Assembly (NCBI RefSeq): GCF_023078375.1
Contig: NZ_CP095554.1
Span: 3,464,501-3,528,500, forward strand
From: Roseomonas gilardii subsp. gilardii
GTDB taxonomy: Bacteria > Pseudomonadota > Alphaproteobacteria > Acetobacterales > Acetobacteraceae
Length of the DNA: 64,000 nt
Reading direction: 5' to 3'
Shown here: piece after piece, positions 36,464 to 45,747 of the stretch
How positions within the stretch are numbered: position 1 is the stretch's first letter
Layout: each line of letters starts with the position of its first letter
The notes under the pieces: model-generated
The model's database searches: none
Seen by the model: only the letters and a program-made list of their open reading frames with translations
Told to the model about the DNA's origin: nothing
Position numbers and translations under genes: made by a program

Positions 36464-37453
36464 ATGACCACGCCCCTCAGCCGCCGCGGCCTGCTCGCCA
36501 GCGCCGGTGCCCTGCCTTTCGCGACTTCGGCCCTCGCCGCCCCCGCCGCGGACGCGCCCTGGCCGGACCGGCCGCTCCGCCTGATCCTGCCCTTCCCGGC
36601 CGGCTCCACGCCCGACCTGGTGGCCCGCGCCATCGGCCCGGAACTGGCCGACGGGCTCGGCCAGCCCGTGGTGGTGGACAACCGCCCCGGCGCCGGCGGC
36701 AATATCGGCACCGACATGGCCGCCAAGGCGACGGATGGCCATACCATCTGCCTGTCGATCAACGGGCCGATCACCACCGCCCCGGCCCTGTACCGCAACC
36801 TGCCCTATGATCCGCAGCGCGACCTGCGGCCGATCGCCATGGCGGTGCGGGCGCCGCAGCTCCTGGTCGTCGCGCCGAGCGTGCCGGCCCGCAGCCTCCA
36901 GGAGTTCGTCGCCTATGTGAAGGCCAATCCGGACAAGCTGTCCTTCGCCTCGGTCGGCGCCGGTTCCGGCGGGCACCTCGCCATGGTGGAGCTGATGGCG
37001 CGGGAAGGGCTGCGGATGGAGCACGTGCCCTATCGCGGCTTCCCGCAGGCGGTGCTGGACATGGTGGCCAACCGTATCGAGACGATGGTGGTCACGATCG
37101 GCGCGGTCCTGCCGCAGGTGCGCGACGGCCAGCTCATCGCCCTCGCCTGCACCGGCGAGCACCGCGCCGCCGAGATGCCGGACGTGCCGACCCTGGCGGA
37201 GGCCGGGATCCCGGACGCCACCTCCTATGGCTGGAGCGGCCTCTTCGCCCCGGCCTCGATGCCTGAACCGCACCGCGCCCGGCTGGAGGCGCTCGCCGTG
37301 GCGGGCTTCCGGAAGCCGCAGGTCCGCCAGACGCTGGAGAATATCGGCTTCGAGGTGATGGGCCTGCCGAGCCAGGATTTCGCCCGCTTCATCGCCGCCG
37401 AGACGGAACGCTGGGGCGGCCTGATCCGCAGGCTGGACATCCAGGCCGACTGA
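36464..37453 (+). CDS. BUG/TctC-family periplasmic substrate-binding protein
   Basis: 329 residues. Signal peptide with SRRGLLASAGALPFATSALA; the mature protein has the family signatures PLRLILPFPAGSTPDLVAR, QPVVVDNRPGAGGNIGTDMA and NPDKLSFASVGAGSGGH, MVANRIETMV and DVPTLAEAGIPD. BUG receptors bind carboxylates or related small molecules. No TctA/TctB membrane genes are nearby, as with most such lone receptors in Acetobacteraceae and Burkholderiales. The substrate cannot be inferred. Confidence 0.9.
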   Translation: MTTPLSRRGLLASAGALPFATSALAAPAADAPWPDRPLRLILPFPAGSTPDLVARAIGPELADGLGQPVVVDNRPGAGGNIGTDMAAKATDGHTICLSINGPITTAPALYRNLPYDPQRDLRPIAMAVRAPQLLVVAPSVPARSLQEFVAYVKANPDKLSFASVGAGSGGHLAMVELMAREGLRMEHVPYRGFPQAVLDMVANRIETMVVTIGAVLPQVRDGQLIALACTGEHRAAEMPDVPTLAEAGIPDATSYGWSGLFAPASMPEPHRARLEALAVAGFRKPQVRQTLENIGFEVMGLPSQDFARFIAAETERWGGLIRRLDIQAD

Positions 37454-37820
37454 CGCCGTTTCCCTCTACCAGGACGCCGGACCGGGGGGCGCTTCCTGTG
37501 TGGCGTTACAAGGCGTTGCAAAGCCGTCCACTCCCATGCCCGGCCGGTGGTTGTGCCGGGCCCGGCACGCCCCCATCTCCGGGTCGGGTGCCGGTCCGCC
37601 CGGGCCATCGGCCCGAGGCCCCGGCTTCCCCGGCGAGGATCGGCAAGGGGTCCGCCGGCCCGCGCGGTCGGGCGGCGGCGCCCCGGATCACCGCCGGCAG
37701 GCAGAATCCGGCGGCCGGGCGATTACGCCGCGTGCCTTTCTGCTCTAGTGTCGGTAGGGAAACGCGATCGAGGCGCCGCCGGGCGCGCCTCGGCATCAAG
37801 ACAGGAATTGAGGCCGCACC
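37454..37820 (+). other. 367-base region before tatA without a gene
   Basis: No supported coding sequence. A weak promoter-like stretch lies at about 37720-37750 (CTAGTGT as a possible -10). A ribosome binding site for tatA (AGGAATTGAGG) is at the end. Nothing else recognised. Confidence 0.4.
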
Positions 37821-38087
37821 ATGGGTTCGTTCAGCATCTGGCACTGGCTCATCGTCCTGCTGGTGGTCCTGCTGCTCTTCGGAAGCGGCAAGATCAGCGG
37901 CCTGATGGGCGACCTGGCCACCGGCATCAAGTCGTTCAAGAAGAACATGCGCGAGGACGAGGACGAGTCCATGGCGCGCGACACCCAGGTGCCGCCGGCC
38001 AACCTGCCGCCCCCGCCGCCGGGCACGCCGACCACCGGCACCAACAACGCGACCACCACCGCCAATCCGGGCCGCCCCGCGGCCTGA
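37821..38087 (+). CDS. tatA: Twin-arginine translocase subunit TatA
   Basis: 88 residues. One N-terminal membrane helix ([20 protein letters not shown]) with the typical FG hinge, an amphipathic helix ([16 protein letters not shown]), then an acidic, Pro/Thr-rich tail. TatA oligomerises to form the translocation path for folded proteins. The tatB and tatC genes are not adjacent. At least three Tat-like export signals occur in this window (redoxin, HtrA, carbonic anhydrase). Confidence 0.88.
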   Translation: MGSFSIWHWLIVLLVVLLLFGSGKISGLMGDLATGIKSFKKNMREDEDESMARDTQVPPANLPPPPPGTPTTGTNNATTTANPGRPAA

Positions 38088-38206
38088 TCGCGGCCGGGAG
38101 CCCGGGCCATCGGCCCGCGGCTCCCCTTTCCCGGCCCGTCCTTCCCGGATCGCGGCGGGCATGACCCGCACCCTGGAATTCCGCCCGGAAGTCTGACAGA
38201 CCAGCG

Positions 38207-38252
38207 CCGGCCCCGGAGGAAGCCCGCAAGGGATTCCCGTGGGGCCGGTTTT
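38207..38252 (+). terminator. Long hairpin with GNRA loop and T4, between tatA and mtnB
   Basis: Outer stem CCGGCCCC (38207-38214) / GGGGCCGG (38241-38248) followed by TTTT. Within it a second stem, GGAAGCCC / GGGATTCC, has one mismatch and closes on GCAA, a GNRA tetraloop. The T-run makes an intrinsic terminator for tatA the simplest reading. The structured, interrupted stem and the position 53 bases before mtnB also allow a leader function. Confidence 0.6.
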
Positions 38253-38304
38253 CCTTCGCCGGGGCCCCTGGCACCGGCTTCCCTTGTCCGGAGAGATCGG
38301 GATC

Positions 38305-38937
38305 ATGGAGCTGGCGGAAGCGGTCAGCCGCATCATCGGGACCGGCCGGCGCATGGATGCGCGCGGCTGGGTCCCGGCCACGGCGGGGAATCTCTCCATC
38401 CGCCTGCCCGGCGACCGGGTCGCGGTCACGCGCTCCGGCTGCCACAAGGGCTTCCTGGAGGAAGGGCATGTCATGGTCGTGGACCTGGACGGCCGCCCCG
38501 AGGACCCGTCGCTGCGGCCCTCGGCGGAAACCCTGCTGCATTGCGGTGCCTACCGCCAGTTCCCGGAGGCGGGGGCGGTGCTGCATGGACACAGCATCGC
38601 CAACACGGTCATGTCGCGCATGTCGGGCGACGAGATCCTTCTGCAGGGCTACGAGCTGCTGAAGGCCTTCCCCGGCCTGCCCACCCATGACGCCACGATC
38701 AGCCTGCCGGTCTTCGACAACGACCAGGACATCGCCCGGCTCCAGTCCCGCGTTTCCGCCCGCTGGCGGGAGATGGCGGAGGACGAGGCGATCATTCCGC
38801 CGGGCTATTTGATCCGTGGCCATGGCGTCTATGTATGGGCAGCCGATATGGACGGGGCGCTGGCGCGGCTGGAGGCCCTGGAATTCATGCTGAGTTGCGA
38901 GCTGATCGCGCAGAGCCGAGGAGGGATGTTCGAATGA
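38305..38937 (+). CDS. mtnB: Methylthioribulose-1-phosphate dehydratase MtnB
   Basis: 210 residues. Class II aldolase-like fold with metal ligands in LHGHSIANTVMS and the late GHGVYVWAADM; the start region MELAEAVSRIIGTGRRMDARG and the NLSIR segment are typical. The enzyme dehydrates methylthioribulose-1-P in the methionine salvage pathway. It overlaps mtnD (ATGA), and mtnC follows. MtnA, MtnK and methylthioadenosine phosphorylase are not in the window. Confidence 0.92.
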   Translation: MELAEAVSRIIGTGRRMDARGWVPATAGNLSIRLPGDRVAVTRSGCHKGFLEEGHVMVVDLDGRPEDPSLRPSAETLLHCGAYRQFPEAGAVLHGHSIANTVMSRMSGDEILLQGYELLKAFPGLPTHDATISLPVFDNDQDIARLQSRVSARWREMAEDEAIIPPGYLIRGHGVYVWAADMDGALARLEALEFMLSCELIAQSRGGMFE

Positions 38938-39488
38938 GCCGCCTGGTCGTCCACGACGCCGCCACCAAGGCGGTGGAACTCGACACCGACAACGTCACCG
39001 CCATCGCCGAGACCCTGGCCGCCATCGGCGTGCGCTTCGAGCGCTGGCCCGTGGTCTCTCTGCCCCATGGCGCCGATGCCGAGGCGGTGCTCGATGCCTA
39101 CCGCCCGCATCTGGACATGCTGCTGGGCCAGACCGGCGCCGGCTCGGCCGATGTGATCAAGCTCTCCCCCGACCATCCGCAGCGGGAAGCGCTGCGCACC
39201 AAGTTCCTGGACGAGCACACTCATACCGAGGACGAGGTCCGCTTCTTCCACGAAGGGTCGGGCAACTTCATCCTGCACGTGAACGGCAAGGTCTACGACG
39301 CCCATTGCACGGCGGGCGACCTGATCAGCGTGCCCGCGAACACGCAGCACTGGTTCGACGCCGGCACGCATCCTTCCTTCACCGCCGTGCGGATCTTCAC
39401 CGACACCTCCGGATGGGTGCCGCACTACACGGGCACGGACATGGCCAGGCGCTTCCCCGCCGCCACGGGCACGCCCGCCCAGGCATGA
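38934..39488 (+). CDS. mtnD: Acireductone dioxygenase MtnD
   Basis: 184 residues. Cupin metal site: [15 protein letters not shown] (two His and a Glu, ~96-110) and a later His in [12 protein letters not shown]. It oxidises acireductone to the methionine precursor 2-keto-4-methylthiobutyrate with Fe2+; with Ni2+ the products differ (off-pathway). Starts in an ATGA overlap with mtnB and is 7 bases before mtnC. Confidence 0.93.
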   Translation: MSRLVVHDAATKAVELDTDNVTAIAETLAAIGVRFERWPVVSLPHGADAEAVLDAYRPHLDMLLGQTGAGSADVIKLSPDHPQREALRTKFLDEHTHTEDEVRFFHEGSGNFILHVNGKVYDAHCTAGDLISVPANTQHWFDAGTHPSFTAVRIFTDTSGWVPHYTGTDMARRFPAATGTPAQA

Positions 39489-39495
39489 TCCTTTC

Positions 39496-40206
39496 ATGAC
39501 CCCCTCGGGCAAGGCCGCCCGCCCGGCCGCGATCCTCACCGATATCGAGGGCACGACCAGCGCCATCTCCTTCGTGAAAGAGGTGCTGTTCCCCTTCGCC
39601 GAGGCGGAACTCGACTGCTTCCTGGACCGCCATGGGGAGGAGGCCGAGGTCGCCGCCATCCTGGCCGGGGTGCGGGACCTCGCTCCGGGTCAGGAACCCC
39701 GCGCCGCCCTGCGCGGCTGGATGGCGGCGGATGCCAAGGTCACGCCGCTGAAGGCGCTCCAGGGCCTGATCTGGCGGCAGGGCTACGAGGACGGGCGGCT
39801 CACCTCGCATCTCTATCCGGACGTGGCGCCCTGCCTGCGCGCCTGGTCGGCGGCCGGGCTGCGCCTCTGCGTCTATTCCTCCGGCTCGGTGGAGGCGCAG
39901 AAGCTGCTTTTCGGCCACAGCCCGGTGGGCGACCTGACGCCGCTCTTCTCGGGCTTCTTCGACACGCGGGTCGGCGCCAAGCGGGAGGCCGCGAGCTACC
40001 GCACCATCGCTTCCGGCCTGCACCTGCCGGCGGAGGAGATCCTGTTCCTCTCCGATGTGGCGGAGGAGCTGGATGCGGCCCGGCAGGCTGGCCTCGCCAC
40101 CTGCCAGCTCGTCCGCCCGGAGGACGGGACGTATCCTTCCGGCCGCCATCCCGAGGCTGGCGACTTTCCGGCCGTGGCCGCGCTCTTCGGGCTGCCCCGC
40201 GCCTGA
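39496..40206 (+). CDS. mtnC: Enolase-phosphatase MtnC
   Basis: 236 residues. HAD fold: first motif [16 protein letters not shown] (DIEGT, with the MtnC-type Glu for the second Asp), the Ser motif [11 protein letters not shown] and a late Asp motif [16 protein letters not shown] with the KREAASYR Lys. This bifunctional enzyme enolises and dephosphorylates diketo-methylthiopentyl-1-P to acireductone. It completes the order mtnB-mtnD-mtnC. Confidence 0.93.
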   Translation: MTPSGKAARPAAILTDIEGTTSAISFVKEVLFPFAEAELDCFLDRHGEEAEVAAILAGVRDLAPGQEPRAALRGWMAADAKVTPLKALQGLIWRQGYEDGRLTSHLYPDVAPCLRAWSAAGLRLCVYSSGSVEAQKLLFGHSPVGDLTPLFSGFFDTRVGAKREAASYRTIASGLHLPAEEILFLSDVAEELDAARQAGLATCQLVRPEDGTYPSGRHPEAGDFPAVAALFGLPRA

Positions 40207-40355
40207 TCCCCGGCGGCGCGGGGTCCCGCGCCCTCACGGGGGGAAATGTCATCGAAGCATGGCGGAATCGTCATGTGGCGAACCCTGGCCGCGACCTTGC
40301 GCGGGCGTCATAGATGCTCACCCGCCCATCAAGCACGTGAGATGCCCCTGCTCCC

Positions 40356-41342
40356 ATGCTGACCACCTACACCGTGGTGAACGGCCGCCTGGAAGTCCGG
40401 GAAGGCACACGTCCCCCTGAGGAACTGCGGAGCGCCGTCTGGCTCGACCTGCTGAACCCGAGCCGGGAGGAGGAGCGCGCCGTCCAGGACGCGCTGGGGC
40501 TGGAAGTGCCGACGCGCGAGGAACAGCAGGAGATCGAGAGTTCCTCCCGCCTCTACCGCGAGGAGGATGCCCTCTTCCTCACCGCCAACTTCCTCTATGG
40601 CGTGGAGGAAGGAGAGTTCGGCAGCACGCCCATCACCTTCGTCCTCGCCGCGCACAACCTGATCACCGTGCGCTACGCCACCCCCAAGGCCATCGCCATG
40701 TTCTCGGCCCGCTGCCGCAAGCACCCGCCGAGCCTGCTGCGCTCTCCCGACCAGGTGATGATCGGCCTGTTCGAGAGCGTGGTGGACCGGCTGGCCGATA
40801 TCCTGGAGCGGGTCGGCGCGGATATGGACACCGCCAGCCGCACCGCCTTCCGCTCCGCCAAGGGCACCACCAAGGCGAACCGGCGGGATGCGGACCTGCG
40901 CAACGCGCTGATCGCCCTGGGCCAGGTCGGCGAGGTCACCAGCCGTGCCAGCGAGACCCTGCTCGGCCTCAGCCGCATCCTGACCTATCTCGGCACCGAG
41001 AAGGACGCGCTGGTGCGCAAGGAGAACACCGCCCAGGTGAAGACCCTGGTGCGCGACCTGAAGTCGCTGGTGGACCATGCGGGCTTCCTTGCCAACAAGG
41101 CGAACTTCCTGCTCGACGCCATCCTCGGCGTCATCAACATCGACCAGAACGGCATCATCAAGACCTTCACCGTGGCCTCGGTGGCGCTGATGCCGCCCAC
41201 GCTGATCGCCAGCATCTATGGCATGAACTTCAAGGACATGCCGGAACTGGGCTGGGATTTCGGCTATCCGGTGGCGATCGGGCTGATGGTGGTCACCGCG
41301 ATCCTGCCGGTGCTCTACTTCAAGCGCAAAGGCTGGCTCTGA
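40356..41342 (+). CDS. corA: CorA-family magnesium/divalent metal transporter
   Basis: 328 residues. N-terminal cytoplasmic domain (AVWLDLLNPSREEERAVQDA; REEQQEIESSSRLYREEDAL), a long helical stalk, and two C-terminal membrane helices with the pore signature YGMNF before the loop (IASIYGMNFKDMPELGWDFG). Ends in a short basic tail (FKRKGWL), typical of CorA. Together with MgtE the window encodes two separate Mg2+ uptake systems. ATG 40356 is 150 bases after mtnC. Confidence 0.92.
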   Translation: MLTTYTVVNGRLEVREGTRPPEELRSAVWLDLLNPSREEERAVQDALGLEVPTREEQQEIESSSRLYREEDALFLTANFLYGVEEGEFGSTPITFVLAAHNLITVRYATPKAIAMFSARCRKHPPSLLRSPDQVMIGLFESVVDRLADILERVGADMDTASRTAFRSAKGTTKANRRDADLRNALIALGQVGEVTSRASETLLGLSRILTYLGTEKDALVRKENTAQVKTLVRDLKSLVDHAGFLANKANFLLDAILGVINIDQNGIIKTFTVASVALMPPTLIASIYGMNFKDMPELGWDFGYPVAIGLMVVTAILPVLYFKRKGWL

Positions 41343-41415
41343 GCGGCCCTCGCGGCATGGAAATCCGCCGCGGGAACGGCATGCGGCCTATCCCGGATCG
41401 GGCGGCGCATCCTGT

Positions 41416-42156
41416 ATGCTGCGTTGCGTGAAGCGCCTCCTCCGCCTCTTCCCGCTCCTGTCACCCGCCGGCCTGCTGGTCGCCCCGCTGCTCCTGTCCG
41501 GCTGCGGCACAGCCCCGCCCCCGGCGGAGCCGGCCCGGATGGGCCTGAGCGACGTCGCCGCGACGGCCGTGGTCCTGGCGGGGCGCCTGCCGGCGGAGGC
41601 GATGGGCTTCGGGCAGAAGCCGGCCCCGGCCGGCGCGGTGGAGCGCCTTTCGCCCGCCGTGCTGCTCGCCTACTACCAGCGCGCGGGGACCGGCGCGTCC
41701 GCCTTCACGGCCCTGCTCGACCTGCCGCCCTCCGACGAGATCGCGCCCGACCCGCCGGACGGGATCGAGGCTCCGGAACTGCTCCTCTTCCTGGAAACCC
41801 GGCGCCGCTTCATCACGGCGGGCGAGATCCTCGATGGCCGGGACACGCGGGGGCGCCTCTTCACCGCCCGCCCGCGCGGCGCCCGGGTGAGCCTGCGCTG
41901 CGTCGCGGTCCTGTCCTCGGAGGATGGCACGCCGGACCGGCAGCACGTGACCTGCGCCCGCATCCTGGGCCGGCGCATCGTCATGGTCTCCGCCATGGCC
42001 CGCCCCGGGCGTGGCCGGGCCGCCGAGACCGAAACCCTGCTCGTGGCCCTCAGCGGGCGCCTCCTGGCGGCGCTGACGGGGGTGGTCCATCCGTCCACCC
42101 CTCCGCCGGAGGAGGCCGATCCCTTCCTCCTGTCCCCGCCCGCCTCGCGTACCTGA
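41416..42156 (+). CDS. Lipoprotein of unknown function
   Basis: 246 residues. Signal peptide ends in a lipobox LLLSGCG (~30). The mature protein is Pro/Ala-rich with one helical part (RLSPAVLLAYYQRAGTGASA) and a central LLLFLETRRRFITAGEILDG region. No family recognised. Convergent with the MFS gene that follows (16 bases between stops). Confidence 0.6.
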   Translation: MLRCVKRLLRLFPLLSPAGLLVAPLLLSGCGTAPPPAEPARMGLSDVAATAVVLAGRLPAEAMGFGQKPAPAGAVERLSPAVLLAYYQRAGTGASAFTALLDLPPSDEIAPDPPDGIEAPELLLFLETRRRFITAGEILDGRDTRGRLFTARPRGARVSLRCVAVLSSEDGTPDRQHVTCARILGRRIVMVSAMARPGRGRAAETETLLVALSGRLLAALTGVVHPSTPPPEEADPFLLSPPASRT

Positions 42157-42171
42157 GGGGGCCGCCCGGTC

Positions 42172-43413
42172 TCAGGCTTCCGGCAGGGGCTTGAGCACTG
42201 CGAGGCGGAAGGCCGCCAGCAGTGCCACCAGCAGCATCGCCCCGACCATGGCCACCACGCCCGGCCAGGCATGGCTGGCCCAGGCCAGCCCGCCCAGCGA
42301 GCCGGCGACGCTGGAGCCCATGTAGTAGCAGAAGAGGTAGAGCGAGGAGGCCTGCGCCCGGCCCCGCCGTGCCCGCCGCCCGACCCAGGAACTGGCAATG
42401 GAATGCGCGCCGAAGAAGCCGAAGGTGGTGACGGCGATGCCCAGGATGACCACGGCCAGCGAGGCGGAGAGCGTCAGCGCCACCCCCGCCAGCATGGCCA
42501 GCACGATGGCCCAGAAGACCCGCCGCCGCCCCAGCCGGTCGGCCAGCCGCCCGGAGACGGTGGAGCTGACGATCCCCACCAGATAGACAGTGAAGATCAT
42601 GCCCACCACCGCCTGGCTGAGCCCGAAGGGCGGGGCGAGGAGGCGGTAGCCGATGTAGTTGTACACGGTCACCAGCCCACCCATCAGCAGGAAGCCCTCC
42701 AGGAAGAGCCAGGGCAGGCCGGGATCGCGCAGATGCACCACGAAATTCGCCACCAGCTCCCGCGGGCGGGCGCTGCGCGGGGTGAACTGGCGCGACGGGG
42801 GCAGCAGCCGCCAGAAGGTGAGCGCCGCCACGAGGCCGAGCAGCCCGATCACCCCCACCGCCAGCCGCCAGGAGCCGAGATCCGTGATCAGCCCGGTGAT
42901 GACGCGCCCGCCCATGCCGCCGAGCGCGCTGCCGCTGATGTAGAGCCCCATGGCATAGCCGGAGGATTTCGGGTGCACCTCCTCGCTCACATAGGCCATG
43001 GCCACGGCGGGCAGGCCGGAGAAGGTGATCCCCTGCAGGGCCCGCAGCAGCAGGAACTGGTGCCAGGACGGCACGAGCGCCGAAACCACGGTCAGGATCG
43101 CCGAGACCAGCAGGGAGAAGAGCATCACCGGCTTGCGTCCCATCGCCTCCGACAGGGTGCTGGCCACCAGCATGGAGACGGCGAGCAGCCCGGTGGTCAG
43201 CGAGAGCGACAGGCTGGCCGAGGCGGCGCTGACCCCAAACTCCTCCGAGAAGACCGGCATCAGCGGCTGCACGCAGTACATCAGCGCGAAGGTCGAGAAG
43301 CCCGCCGCCAGCATCGCTAGGTTCACGCGCCGGAACTCGGGCGTCCCGCCCTCGATGAAGGCCGGCGCCGGCGGCGCCCGGTCATCCTGGAGGGGGGCTG
43401 TGTCGGTGGTCAT
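42172..43413 (-). CDS. MFS transporter, YnfM-like
   Basis: 413 residues, 12 membrane segments. The N-terminal half has PLMPVFSEEFGVSAASASLS, LSEAMGRKPVMLFSLLVSA and ALQGITFSGLPAVAMAYVSE. This combination (EFGVS near TM1-2; LQG-x-x-x-x-GLPA) is characteristic of the YnfM/ArAJ-like branch. Start ATG 43413 was chosen since upstream in-frame sequence is not protein-like. Substrate unknown, possibly an aromatic or drug-like compound. Confidence 0.88.
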   Translation of the reverse strand: MTTDTAPLQDDRAPPAPAFIEGGTPEFRRVNLAMLAAGFSTFALMYCVQPLMPVFSEEFGVSAASASLSLSLTTGLLAVSMLVASTLSEAMGRKPVMLFSLLVSAILTVVSALVPSWHQFLLLRALQGITFSGLPAVAMAYVSEEVHPKSSGYAMGLYISGSALGGMGGRVITGLITDLGSWRLAVGVIGLLGLVAALTFWRLLPPSRQFTPRSARPRELVANFVVHLRDPGLPWLFLEGFLLMGGLVTVYNYIGYRLLAPPFGLSQAVVGMIFTVYLVGIVSSTVSGRLADRLGRRRVFWAIVLAMLAGVALTLSASLAVVILGIAVTTFGFFGAHSIASSWVGRRARRGRAQASSLYLFCYYMGSSVAGSLGGLAWASHAWPGVVAMVGAMLLVALLAAFRLAVLKPLPEA

Positions 43414-43656
43414 GCGCGGATGTCCCGTTTCCGGCCGGGCATGGTCCGGCCAAGGGCGCAGGCGGCGCCCAGGGGAGCCCGCCCTGGTTGCGGTCCGGCG
43501 CCCGGCTGGCGGGTGCCTCCGCCAACATGGCCTCTCCTGCTGCGCCGCACCAACCCGCGCTCCCTCCTTCCGCCTCCCGCTCCGCGCATGGGTCGAAGCC
43601 ATGGCCCGGCCCGGCATGGCGTGGTGCCCGGCCGTGGACCCTGCTAGGAGGCCGCC

Positions 43657-44217
43657 ATGACCTGGGCCGATGGCGCCATCCTCCTGATTCTCGCCGTTTC
43701 GGCCATCCTGGCCTATTCGCGCGGGCTGGTGCGGGAAGTCCTGGGCGTCGGCGCCTGGGCCGGGGCCCTGGTGCTGGCCTTCGTGATGCTCCCAGGGATG
43801 CGCGCGGCGCTGGGCGATGCGGTAAGCCCCGCATGGCTGGCGGATGTCGTGGCCGTGGGGTCGGTCTTCGTCATCGCCCTTATCATCCTGAAACTGTTGA
43901 TCGCCTGGGTGGCGCGCGCGGTACAGTCCTCGGTGCTGGGCGGCGTGGACCGCGCGCTCGGCACCGTGTTCGGAATCGCAAGGGGTGCATTCCTCGTCGT
44001 GCTCGCCTACATCGTGGCCGGACAGCTCCAACCCGTCACGGAACGCTGGCCCGAGGCCCTGCGCGATGCCCGCGCATTGCCATTCGTGGCGCAGGGCGCG
44101 AAGTGGCTGGTCGGCCAGCTTCCGCCCGAGTACCGCCTGCGCGTGCCGGATGCCCCGGCCCGCCCGCTGCCGCCCATGGAGGACCTGTTGCGCCCGCCTG
44201 CGCGCAACCGGACCTGA
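43657..44217 (+). CDS. cvpA: CvpA family membrane protein
   Basis: 186 residues, four membrane helices in the first ~110 residues: ADGAILLILAVSAILAYSRG, VREVLGVGAWAGALVLAFV and later VVAVGSVFVIALIILKLLIA, ALGTVFGIARGAFLVVLAYI. The short C-terminal tail is Pro-rich. CvpA lies directly before purF (10 bases), an arrangement conserved from E. coli to alphaproteobacteria. Required for colicin V production in E. coli; general role unclear, envelope homeostasis suspected. Confidence 0.88.
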   Translation: MTWADGAILLILAVSAILAYSRGLVREVLGVGAWAGALVLAFVMLPGMRAALGDAVSPAWLADVVAVGSVFVIALIILKLLIAWVARAVQSSVLGGVDRALGTVFGIARGAFLVVLAYIVAGQLQPVTERWPEALRDARALPFVAQGAKWLVGQLPPEYRLRVPDAPARPLPPMEDLLRPPARNRT

Positions 44218-44227
44218 GGATTGTCGC

Positions 44228-45724
44228 ATGGATTTCACGACCAACCCTCTCGCGCCGTCCAGCCCGGAGAGGGACGAGGATGACGGCTTCCACGAGGAAT
44301 GCGGCGTCGTCGGCATCTGGAACGCCCAGGACGCCGCCGCCCTGGCCGCGCTCGGCCTGCACGCGCTGCAGCACCGGGGGCAGGAGGCGGCGGGGATCGT
44401 CACCCTGGCGGAAGGCGGCCAGTTCCACTCCCACAAAGGCCGCGGCCTGGTGGGCGACAATTTCGGCGATGCCAAGGTCATGGCCGCCCTGCCCGGCCGC
44501 GCGGCGATCGCCCATAACCGCTATGCCACCACCGGCGAATCGGCGCTGCGCAATGTGCAGCCGCTCTATGCCGATTTCGAGTTCGGCGGCCTCGCCGTGG
44601 CGCATAACGGCAACCTGGTGAACGCCTTCCAGCTCAAGCGCGCGCTGGTGCGCCGCGGCTGCCTGTTCCAGAGTACCACGGATTCCGAGGTCTTCGTCCA
44701 CCTCATCGCCATCAGCCTCTATTCCACCGTGCTGGACCGGCTGATCGACGCGCTGAAGCAGGTCCAGGGCGCCTATTCGCTGGTGACGCTGCACGAGGGC
44801 GCGCTGATCGGCGCGCGCGACCCGCTGGGCGTGCGGCCGCTGGTGCTGGGCCGCCTCGGCGGGCCGGAAAGCAATTCCTGGGTGATGGCGAGCGAGACCT
44901 GCGCCCTGGACATCGTCGGCGCCGAATTCGTCCGCGACATCGAGCCGGGCGAGGTCGTGATCGCCGACGAGAAGGGGCTGCGTTCCATCCGCCCCTTCGG
45001 CAAGCAGCCCAGCCGCTTCTGCATCTTCGAGTACATCTATTTCGCCCGTCCCGATTCGGTGATCGAGGGCACCTCCGTCTACAACACGCGCAAGCGCATC
45101 GGCGAGGAACTGGCCCGCGAATCCGGCGTGCCGGCGGATGTGGTGGTGCCGGTGCCGGATTCCGGCGTGCCGGCGGCCATGGGCTATGCGACGGAAGCGG
45201 GGATTCCCTTCGAGCTCGGCATCATCCGCAACCACTATGTCGGCCGCACCTTCATCGAGCCGACCGATCAGATCCGCCACCTGGGCGTGAAGCTGAAGCA
45301 TTCCGCCAACCGCACCATGATCGAGGGGCGGCGCGTGGTGCTGGTGGACGATTCGATCGTCCGTGGCACGACCAGCAAGAAGATCGTGGAGATGGTCCGC
45401 CAGGCGGGCGCCACCGAGGTCCATATGCGCATCGCCGCGCCGCCGACCACGCATCCCTGCTTCTATGGCATCGACACGCCGGACCGCGACAAGCTGCTCG
45501 CCGCCAACAACAATGTCGAGGAGATGGCACGCTTCATCGGTGCCGACAGCCTCGCCTTCATCTCGCTGGACGGGCTTTACCGCGCGCTGGGGCATGAAGG
45601 CCGCGACAAGCGCTCGCCGGGCTATTGCGATGCCTGCTTCACCGGCGATTATGCCATCCCGCTGGTGGATCTGCAGGAGGCGCCGGAACGCGCCCCCGCC
45701 CTGATCGCCGCCAACGGAGCCTAA
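44228..45724 (+). CDS. purF: Amidophosphoribosyltransferase PurF
   Basis: 498 residues. Catalytic Cys25 follows HEE (HEECGVVGIWN), so a 24-residue propeptide-like N-terminus would be removed. The Ntn-hydrolase glutaminase domain contains AIAHNRYATTGES and AVAHNGNLVN; the C-terminal PRPP-binding loop is VVLVDDSIVRGTTSKK. PurF catalyses the first committed step of purine synthesis. The C-terminal CDACFTGDY region adds conserved cysteines. A start at 44228 is supported by the short upstream spacer after cvpA. Confidence 0.95.
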   Translation: MDFTTNPLAPSSPERDEDDGFHEECGVVGIWNAQDAAALAALGLHALQHRGQEAAGIVTLAEGGQFHSHKGRGLVGDNFGDAKVMAALPGRAAIAHNRYATTGESALRNVQPLYADFEFGGLAVAHNGNLVNAFQLKRALVRRGCLFQSTTDSEVFVHLIAISLYSTVLDRLIDALKQVQGAYSLVTLHEGALIGARDPLGVRPLVLGRLGGPESNSWVMASETCALDIVGAEFVRDIEPGEVVIADEKGLRSIRPFGKQPSRFCIFEYIYFARPDSVIEGTSVYNTRKRIGEELARESGVPADVVVPVPDSGVPAAMGYATEAGIPFELGIIRNHYVGRTFIEPTDQIRHLGVKLKHSANRTMIEGRRVVLVDDSIVRGTTSKKIVEMVRQAGATEVHMRIAAPPTTHPCFYGIDTPDRDKLLAANNNVEEMARFIGADSLAFISLDGLYRALGHEGRDKRSPGYCDACFTGDYAIPLVDLQEAPERAPALIAANGA

Positions 45725-45747
45725 CCCCCTCCCCCCAAAGAGGCCCC

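Noticed and set aside
38100-38304. SAM or SAM/SAH riboswitch before the methionine-salvage genes
   Set aside because: The interval lacks the SAM-II and SAM/SAH consensus cores; the hairpin with T4 is better read as a terminator.
43985-44227. N-terminal extension of PurF into cvpA
   Set aside because: The frame is open, but the PurF family begins shortly before the catalytic Cys; cvpA is the real gene in this stretch.
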